Assembly (NCBI GenBank): GCA_029983575.1
Contig: JASBZE010000072.1
Location: 1 to 8,610 of the forward strand
Length of the DNA: 8,610 nucleotides
Direction: 5' to 3'
DNA from: Peptostreptococcaceae bacterium
GTDB taxonomy: Bacteria; Bacillota; Clostridia; Peptostreptococcales; Peptostreptococcaceae
The notes under the pieces are model-generated. The model did not search any database, was not told the DNA's origin, and was given only the letters and a program-made list of their open reading frames with translations. This document shows, one piece after another, positions 1 to 5,055 of the stretch. Made by a program: the position numbers and the translations under genes. How positions within the stretch are numbered: the stretch's first letter is position 1; the number at the start of each line of letters is the position of its first letter.

Positions 1-25
1 AATTAGCCATTTATTCTCAATTTCA

Positions 26-54
26 TTGTATCATTAATATCATAGTTGTACAAT
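26..54 (+). promoter_or_regulatory. Candidate sigma-A promoter for the ABC transporter operon
   Basis: TTGTAT (26-31) and TACAAT (49-54) are separated by 17 bp. The -10 element matches consensus at five of six positions; the -35 only in its TTG. Transcription would start near 61 and leave a leader of about 60 nt. The -10 lies inside the perfect palindrome TTGTACAA (46-53), flanked by the 8-bp inverted repeat AATATCAT (36-43) / ATGATATT (66-73), so a repressor could bind here. The DNA is so AT-rich that chance matches are likely. No gene is visible in 1-123, and where the preceding gene ends is outside the window. Confidence 0.4.
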
Positions 55-123
55 ATATATAAACGATGATATTTTAATATAAATTCTAGTTAGGACGAGT
101 TTAAGGAAAAAGGAGGTAATTAA

Positions 124-1878
124 ATGGGAATTTATAAAAGGATGGTTGGATACATCCCAGAGTCAAAGATAAATATCTTTTTATCATTATTGACTTCTAC
201 AGCATCAACAATCGTAACTGTTTTTGGGTATTTTTACATATTCAAAATCGTCAAGGCTCTTTTGGTCGAAGAAAACTATACAACTGCCGAGTCCTTGGCA
301 CTAAGGTCGGTAATATTTTTGATCATCGGAGCACTTTTATATTTTATTTCCGGATTTTTCTCTCATATGGCAGCATTTAGACTTGAGACAAATCTCAGGA
401 AAAAGGGGATTGACGGGATTACAAGGGCGAGTTTTAGATTTTTTGACTTAAATCCAAGTGGAGTAGTGAGAAAAACCATCGACGATAATGCTGAACAGAC
501 ACACACTGCGGTCGCTCACTTGATACCGGATATGCCTCAAGCGTTTCTTACTCCTCTTTTGGCTATAATACTTTCATTTATCATTAGCCTTAGAGCAGGT
601 ATAACAATTCTAATAATAACCATACTCAGTTTACTTACGCTCAAGTTTATGATGGGTGAGGGAGAATTTATGAAGAAATATCAAGAGTCTTTGAAAAAAT
701 TGAGTGGTGAGACTGTTGAATACGTAAGGGGAATACAGGTAGTTAAAATATTTAACGCAGATATAGAGTCTTTTAAGGTACTTCACAAGGCGATTAAAGA
801 TTACTCTGAATACGCCTATGGATACACACAGACTTGCAAAAAGCCATATGTTTTCTACCAGACGTTAATTTTTGGAGTGGTGGCATTACTGGTGATGTTA
901 TCGGTGATTTTCTTAGATAAGTTTAACGATTATGCTAGTCTGACTGTCGACATCATCATGGTTTTATTTATTATTGGAATTATGTTTGTGACATTGATGA
1001 AAATTATGTTTATAGGTCAATTTACATTTGAGGCGAATTACGCTTTAGATGAGCTTGAAAAATTATACGACAAGATGGATGTTGATAATTTGAAATCTGG
1101 TAGTGAGGAAAAGTTTGATAATTACGATATAGAATTTAGTAATGTTAAGTTTGGTTATGGAGATGTAGATGTATTTGATGGTCTTTCTTTTAAATTAGAT
1201 GAGAATAAAACCTATGCTCTTGTTGGAAATTCGGGCTCAGGTAAGTCTACAATAGCTAAGTTATTATCCGGATTTTACAAGGTAGATGGAGGAAGTATAC
1301 TCATAGGGGGAAAGCCGATAGAAGATTATTCAACAAAAGCCCTAATAAAGGCTATATCATTTGTTTTTCAAGATCCAAAGCTATTTAAAAAATCAATATA
1401 TGAAAATGTGGCGATTGCTAAGAGAGATGCAAGTAGAGAAGAAGTTATGAAGGCTCTTGAGCTTGCCAGATGCTTTGAGATACTAGACAAATTCCCTGAA
1501 AGAGAAAATACGATTATAGGTTCTAAGGGTGTTTACTTAAGTGGAGGAGAAAAACAGAGGATTGCAATAGCGAGGGCAATTTTAAAAGATTCTAAGATAA
1601 TACTTATGGATGAGGCGAGCGCATCAATCGACGCAGACAACGAATACGAACTACAGAGATCCTTTAAAAATTTGATGAAGGGAAAAACTGTAATAATGAT
1701 TGCTCACAGACTTTCATCAATTAAATCAGTAGATGAAATATTGGTTTGCGAGGATGGGAAAATCATAGAGAGAGGTTCTCATGATGAACTTATAAATATG
1801 AACAGCAAGTACAAAAAGCTATCAGAAGCTTATGAGTACGCTAATGATTGGAGGGTAAGCAATGAAGCAGTATTATAA
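124..1878 (+). CDS. ABC transporter, fused permease/ATP-binding half-transporter (first subunit)
   Basis: This 584-aa half-transporter has a membrane domain with about six helices (roughly residues 18-40, 61-83, 135-156, 158-178, 243-265 and 274-297) followed by a nucleotide-binding domain from about 335. The ATPase is complete: Walker A GNSGSGKST (368-376), Q-loop Gln416, signature LSGGEKQR (472-479), Walker B ending in Asp496 with catalytic Glu497, and switch His528. The start is set by AGGAGG at 111-116, seven bases upstream. It overlaps the next gene by 17 bp, so the two products most likely pair as a heterodimer in the cytoplasmic membrane. The membrane-domain stretch RKTIDDNAEQTHTAVAH (116-132) resembles what I recall of IrtA/YbtP-type siderophore transporters, which import despite an exporter fold. 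Export of a drug, lipid or peptide is the alternative. There is no N-terminal C39 peptidase domain, which argues against a bacteriocin processing exporter. ABC assignment is secure; substrate is not. Confidence 0.93.
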   Translation: MGIYKRMVGYIPESKINIFLSLLTSTASTIVTVFGYFYIFKIVKALLVEENYTTAESLALRSVIFLIIGALLYFISGFFSHMAAFRLETNLRKKGIDGITRASFRFFDLNPSGVVRKTIDDNAEQTHTAVAHLIPDMPQAFLTPLLAIILSFIISLRAGITILIITILSLLTLKFMMGEGEFMKKYQESLKKLSGETVEYVRGIQVVKIFNADIESFKVLHKAIKDYSEYAYGYTQTCKKPYVFYQTLIFGVVALLVMLSVIFLDKFNDYASLTVDIIMVLFIIGIMFVTLMKIMFIGQFTFEANYALDELEKLYDKMDVDNLKSGSEEKFDNYDIEFSNVKFGYGDVDVFDGLSFKLDENKTYALVGNSGSGKSTIAKLLSGFYKVDGGSILIGGKPIEDYSTKALIKAISFVFQDPKLFKKSIYENVAIAKRDASREEVMKALELARCFEILDKFPERENTIIGSKGVYLSGGEKQRIAIARAILKDSKIILMDEASASIDADNEYELQRSFKNLMKGKTVIMIAHRLSSIKSVDEILVCEDGKIIERGSHDELINMNSKYKKLSEAYEYANDWRVSNEAVL

Positions 1879-3583
1879 GAATAAGTACGCAGTTTCCGAC
1901 AAGGGGGCTAGGGATCTTACCAAGGCATCATTTTTTAGCCTTCTGGTCAACTTGTTAAATATGGTGCCGGCTTTTATATTAATGATATTTATAAACCAAA
2001 CCATACTAGGTAACGTGACAAGTTCCATTACTTATTATGTAGTCGTTATAATTACATTGATAGCTATGTATGTGATATTGAGTTTAGAATATGACAGCTT
2101 GTTTTCTGTCACATATAAAGAGAGTGCATCCTTGAGAATAAGTTTGTCAAAATACTTATCAAAGTTGCCACTATCATATTTTTCTAAGCATGATTTGACC
2201 GACCTATCTCAAACTATAATGGGTGACGTCGGAGCTATAGAACATGCAATGAGTCATGCCATACCTAAGCTTACTGCAATTTGGAGTTTTTTAATTTTAA
2301 TTGGAATACTTCTTTTGATAGGTAATGTCAAACTTGGTTTAGCTGTAATCATACCCTTTGCTATAGCATTGATACTACAAAGGGTGGGAAGTAATATGGT
2401 AATTAAGGGAAATCAGATATATTATGATGTAATGAGAGCTAAGTCAGACTCCTTTCAAGAGACAATCGAATTACAACAGGAGATAAAGAGTTTTAATTTA
2501 TCTGATGAGCAAAAAGAAAATCTATATAGACAAATGGAAGAGGGAGAAAAAACTCACCTCAAAACAGAAGCTTGGACTATAATAACTGTGGCTTCTTCAA
2601 CATTCTTTACATATACCAGCATGGGCATAGTTCTACTAGTTGGTACGAAGATGCTTATAGGCGGAGAAATCAGTATTTTATACTTAATTGGGTACTTTCT
2701 TGCGGCGGTTAAACTCAGAGATACAGTTGAATCTTCACTATATTTTATCATGGAAGCCTATTTTGTTATTCCTAGGGTAAATAGGATTAGTGAGATTAAA
2801 AATGCTCGTGTGCAGGAAGGAAAAGATGTGAACTTGAAGAATTTCAGTATTGAATTGAAAAATGTAAGCTTTTCCTATGAAGAAGATGAAAAAGTATTAA
2901 AAGATGTTAGTTTTACGGCGAAACAGGGGGAGGTTACAGCTCTAGTAGGTGCTTCAGGTTGTGGAAAATCTACCATTTTAAAACTAGTTTCCAGGCTTTA
3001 CGATTACGATGGAGGAAAGATAATAATAGATGGATATGATATAAAGGATATATCTACTAAATCACTATTTGAAAAGACTTCGATAGTATTTCAGGATGTG
3101 ACCTTGTTTAATACCTCAGTAATGGAAAATATAAGGCTAGGCAGAAAAGGTGCAAGTGATGAGGAGGTAAAAGAGGCAGCAAGGCTTGCCAACTGCATGG
3201 AGTTTATAGAAAAAATGCCTGATGGTTTTGAAACAAAAATAGGGGAAAATGGTGCAGAACTTTCAGGAGGAGAAAGACAGAGACTTTCTATTGCCAGAGC
3301 ATTTTTAAAAGATGCCCCAATACTTATACTAGATGAGATAGCGGCTAGTCTTGATGTGGATAATGAGAAAAAAATTCAGGAGAGTTTAAATAAACTTATA
3401 GAAAATAAAACTGTTATAATTATTTCTCATAGGTTAAAGGCTGTTGAAAATGTCGACAAAATCGTCGTCCTAGATGGTGGAGTGGTTGAAAGCCAGGGAA
3501 AACATGGTGAGCTTGTCGAGAAATCACGAGTTTATAGGAATTTGATAGAGAAAACTGCAATGGCAGAGAATTTCAGATATTAG
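1862..3583 (+). CDS. ABC transporter, fused permease/ATP-binding half-transporter (second subunit)
   Basis: This 573-aa protein has the same layout as its upstream neighbour: membrane helices at about 23-46, 57-77, 137-155, 157-173, 238-262 and 268-285, then an ATPase domain from about 328. Motifs are intact: Walker A GASGCGKST (363-371), Q-loop Gln411, signature LSGGERQR (467-474), Walker B Asp491 with catalytic Glu492, and switch His523. Both subunits therefore keep a full set of catalytic residues, unlike many heterodimeric exporters in which one site is degenerate. The start has GGAGG at 1850-1854, seven bases upstream and inside the preceding gene; the 17-bp overlap implies translational coupling. 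The segment DLTDLSQTIMGDVGAIEHAM (111-130) resembles IrtB/YbtQ-like proteins as I remember them, supporting a siderophore or other metallophore role as a hypothesis. In Clostridia such pairs can sit beside ECF-type transporter genes, which would lie upstream of this window. Confidence 0.93.
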   Translation: MKQYYKNKYAVSDKGARDLTKASFFSLLVNLLNMVPAFILMIFINQTILGNVTSSITYYVVVIITLIAMYVILSLEYDSLFSVTYKESASLRISLSKYLSKLPLSYFSKHDLTDLSQTIMGDVGAIEHAMSHAIPKLTAIWSFLILIGILLLIGNVKLGLAVIIPFAIALILQRVGSNMVIKGNQIYYDVMRAKSDSFQETIELQQEIKSFNLSDEQKENLYRQMEEGEKTHLKTEAWTIITVASSTFFTYTSMGIVLLVGTKMLIGGEISILYLIGYFLAAVKLRDTVESSLYFIMEAYFVIPRVNRISEIKNARVQEGKDVNLKNFSIELKNVSFSYEEDEKVLKDVSFTAKQGEVTALVGASGCGKSTILKLVSRLYDYDGGKIIIDGYDIKDISTKSLFEKTSIVFQDVTLFNTSVMENIRLGRKGASDEEVKEAARLANCMEFIEKMPDGFETKIGENGAELSGGERQRLSIARAFLKDAPILILDEIAASLDVDNEKKIQESLNKLIENKTVIIISHRLKAVENVDKIVVLDGGVVESQGKHGELVEKSRVYRNLIEKTAMAENFRY

Positions 3584-3674
3584 TTAGTATTTACTTACAT
3601 ACAATCTCAGAAAAGTTTTATTTAGAAAGTTGAAATTGAATTAAGGGCAGATTGAAAAGGTACTAGAATACAAG

Positions 3675-3720
3675 GTGATGTTGCAGAATGGGTTATTCTA
3701 TTCTGCCCATCACTTTTTTT
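3675..3720 (+). terminator. Rho-independent terminator of the ABC transporter operon
   Basis: The stem is in two parts: GTGATG (3675-3680) with CATCAC (3708-3713), and GCAGAAT (3683-3689) with ATTCTGC (3700-3706), separated by a small TT/C internal loop. The apical loop is about ten bases, and seven T residues (3714-3720) follow. It begins about 90 bp after the second ABC gene stops. The T-run is on one side only, so it acts on the + strand. The same bases can join a competing fold with upstream sequence, described under findings. Confidence 0.88.
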
Positions 3721-3766
3721 ATCAAGTATTGCAATTTAGGTTTTTACTTATATCATTACATATATC

Positions 3767-3795
3767 TTGACAACTGAGAGATAATAGAATAAAAA
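3767..3795 (+). promoter_or_regulatory. Possible second, upstream promoter for the secreted-protein gene
   Basis: A perfect -35 hexamer TTGACA (3767-3772) is followed after 17 bp by TAAAAA (3790-3795), a four-of-six -10 match. Transcription would start near 3802 and run through the better promoter at 3809-3836. The weak -10 keeps confidence low. Confidence 0.3.
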
Positions 3796-3808
3796 TTATT
3801 TGCTTTTA

Positions 3809-3836
3809 TTGACTATCAAAAAAAATATGATAAAAT
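3809..3836 (+). promoter_or_regulatory. Sigma-A promoter of the secreted-protein/membrane-protein unit
   Basis: TTGACT (3809-3814, five of six) and TAAAAT (3831-3836, five of six) are 16 bp apart. TG at 3828-3829 makes an extended -10 (TGATAAAAT). Transcription should begin near 3843, leaving a leader of only about 20 nt that holds the ribosome binding site AAGGAG. The promoter lies downstream of the ABC operon terminator, so this unit is transcribed independently. Confidence 0.65.
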
Positions 3837-3864
3837 AATAAAAAAAATATAAGGAGAAGTAACT

Positions 3865-4584
3865 ATGAAGTACAAAAAAATTAAAACTATCACTTTATCA
3901 TTAGTACTTTGCTCAACGATTATTATGGGAAGTTTTGCAGAAGTTCTTAAACAGGAGAGTCCAATCATTTCTAATTTATCAGTAGACCTATCAGATATTG
4001 ATATTTCTCAAGATTCATTCGAAAATCAGATTTCATCAATTGAAGATAAAGGCTTTAAAGAAGAAAATTTAAGTACGGATGAAAATATACTACTGGATAA
4101 ACTCGTAGAAATATCAATCGAAAATACTAAAGATCTTGAGAACACTGTCGAAAATAGAGAAATGGTTAAGATGTTACTAAGAGATGATACTAGAGTAACT
4201 GAAGACTATGACAATATGCTGTTATTATATAGCGCCTCTAATAAAAGAAAGCCAAAAGCAAGAGTTTCTGTCAAAACAGCCGCTGCAGTATTTAATGTAA
4301 TAGTTAATGGAATTCTTATTGCCGCTACAGGTGGAGGAGGTGCTGCTGGTGCAAGATTACTGATTAAAAAGTTAGGTAAAAAAGGAGCTCAGAATTATAT
4401 GAAGAGAACATTAGCATCAAAACTTAAAACTAAATTATTAAAGTGGGGGTTGACGGGATCAGCTGCAAAAATTGGCTCAAAAATTGGTGATTTTGTATAT
4501 AATTTAATTGATCCGGGAACTGCAATCGCAAGGTACTTAGATAAAACAGACGGATATGGATACAATGGATATATTGAAATATAA
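3865..4584 (+). CDS. Secreted protein with acidic pro-region and basic Gly/Ala-rich C-terminal half; candidate bacteriocin or toxin precursor
   Basis: I do not recognise this 239-aa protein as a named family. The start follows AGGAG (3852-3856) by eight bases. Residues 1-25 form a Sec signal peptide: a lysine-rich N-terminus, a hydrophobic core, and Ser-Phe-Ala before a likely signal peptidase I cut after Ala25. Cys16 is not in a proper lipobox (Leu precedes it), so it is unlikely to be a lipoprotein. By hand count, residues 26-125 carry about 25 Asp/Glu against 9 Lys/Arg, whereas 126-239 carry about 21 Lys/Arg against 5 Asp/Glu. The junction is a basic patch, NKRKPKAR (126-133), a plausible processing region. 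After it come a hydrophobic Ala-rich stretch with GGGGAAGA (156-163), cationic amphipathic sequence (about 164-206), and an aromatic/glycine tail. Its gene overlaps that of a four-helix membrane protein. A secreted membrane-active peptide or toxin precursor is the best guess; a cell-surface protein of other function is possible. Confidence 0.85.
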   Translation: MKYKKIKTITLSLVLCSTIIMGSFAEVLKQESPIISNLSVDLSDIDISQDSFENQISSIEDKGFKEENLSTDENILLDKLVEISIENTKDLENTVENREMVKMLLRDDTRVTEDYDNMLLLYSASNKRKPKARVSVKTAAAVFNVIVNGILIAATGGGGAAGARLLIKKLGKKGAQNYMKRTLASKLKTKLLKWGLTGSAAKIGSKIGDFVYNLIDPGTAIARYLDKTDGYGYNGYIEI

Positions 4585-4897
4585 AATAATGATATTATTA
4601 TCTGGAATTTTTGTGATTTTTCTATCTATGCTTACTATTATTCTTAGTAAGTATACTGTAGTAAGCTATATATTATTATTTGTATATATAGTGACAATAG
4701 ACCTATTACCAAAGACAGATATTAAAAAAAGAATCCAAATATTTGTGTTTGCGATAATTTTAATCATACTATTTGCTGTATTAAGTTTGTTAGCAGGGGT
4801 AGATGCTATCATGAAGGATCAATTATTGATTCTTGGTTGTTGTTACTTGCCGATTTTAATGTATAAAGTTATTTCAAATAAATCAAGTTCAAAATAA
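4556..4897 (+). CDS. Small four-helix integral membrane protein; candidate immunity protein
   Basis: This 113-aa protein is extremely hydrophobic, with four predicted membrane helices at about residues 11-31, 34-51, 60-82 and 89-106. They are joined by short charged loops (KTDIKKR at 53-59, MKD at 86-88), and a polar tail NKSSSK closes the protein. No domain is recognisable. The reading frame overlaps the end of the secreted-protein gene by 29 bp. No good ribosome binding site precedes the first ATG (4556); in-frame ATGs at 4565 and 4589 are alternatives, the last one just past the upstream stop. Translational coupling to the upstream gene is therefore likely and the true start is uncertain. 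Small multi-pass proteins encoded directly after bacteriocin genes often give self-protection, which is the inferred role. An export or anchoring partner is also possible. Confidence 0.75.
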   Translation: MDTMDILKYKIMILLSGIFVIFLSMLTIILSKYTVVSYILLFVYIVTIDLLPKTDIKKRIQIFVFAIILIILFAVLSLLAGVDAIMKDQLLILGCCYLPILMYKVISNKSSSK

Positions 4898-4899
4898 AT

Positions 4900-4929
4900 A
4901 TACTTTCGGACAAAGATGACCGAAAGTAT
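4900..4929 (+). other. Perfect 10-bp hairpin immediately after the membrane-protein gene
   Basis: ATACTTTCGG (4900-4909) pairs perfectly with CCGAAAGTAT (4920-4929) around a ten-base loop. It starts three bases after the stop codon and sits one base before the terminator hairpin. It has no T-run on the + strand; on the minus strand a T-rich stretch follows, but no convergent gene is present. It may stabilise the mRNA 3' end or assist termination. Confidence 0.6.
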
Positions 4930-4930
4930 G

Positions 4931-4962
4931 ACAGTGGCGATGTATATCGCTGCTGTTTTTTT
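4931..4962 (+). terminator. Rho-independent terminator of the secreted-protein/membrane-protein unit
   Basis: The stem pairs ACAG (4931-4934) with CTGT (4953-4956) and GCGAT (4937-4941) with ATCGC (4946-4950). Two G-U pairs join the halves, and the loop is four bases (GTAT). Seven T residues (4956-4962) follow. It separates this unit from the hydrogenase promoter. Confidence 0.85.
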
Positions 4963-4978
4963 GTTAAGTTATTAATTT
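4961..4978 (+). promoter_or_regulatory. Possible Rex (NADH-sensing repressor) operator
   Basis: TTGTTAAGTTATTAATTT matches the known Rex pattern TTGTTAA-N4-TTAACAA perfectly in the left half-site, but only TTAA of the right half. It lies about 12 bp upstream of the hydrogenase -35 and overlaps the end of the preceding T-run. Rex represses fermentative redox genes in Clostridia, so the setting fits, but the degenerate right half makes it tentative. Confidence 0.22.
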
Positions 4979-4989
4979 TCTGAAAAGTC

Positions 4990-5018
4990 GTTACATTCTT
5001 TCTACATCATGATATAAT
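4990..5018 (+). promoter_or_regulatory. Extended -10 promoter of the hydrogenase operon
   Basis: A perfect TATAAT (5013-5018) is preceded by TG at 5010-5011, giving the extended -10 TGATATAAT. GTTACA (4990-4995) lies 17 bp upstream as a four-of-six -35. Transcription would start near 5025, about 30 nt before the first gene, whose ribosome binding site AAAGGAGG is at 5042-5049. Confidence 0.65.
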
Positions 5019-5055
5019 TATTATAAGTTAATTATTAATTGAAAGGAGGCTAACT

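Noticed and set aside
2554..2751. 65-codon minus-strand frame opposite the second ABC gene
   Set aside because: It is antisense to a transmembrane segment, with no support for expression or homology.
3584..3864. Known riboswitch or T-box in the 281-bp intergenic region
   Set aside because: No conserved T-box or recognised riboswitch core was seen; only a terminator, a competing fold and promoter elements are visible.
3865..3940. Lipoprotein signal around Cys16 of the secreted protein
   Set aside because: The residue before Cys16 is Leu, which does not fit a lipobox, and a good signal peptidase I site follows at Ala25.
124..4584. The ABC pair as dedicated exporter of the secreted protein
   Set aside because: The secreted protein has a Sec signal peptide, neither ABC protein has a C39 peptidase domain, and a terminator plus a separate promoter lie between the units.
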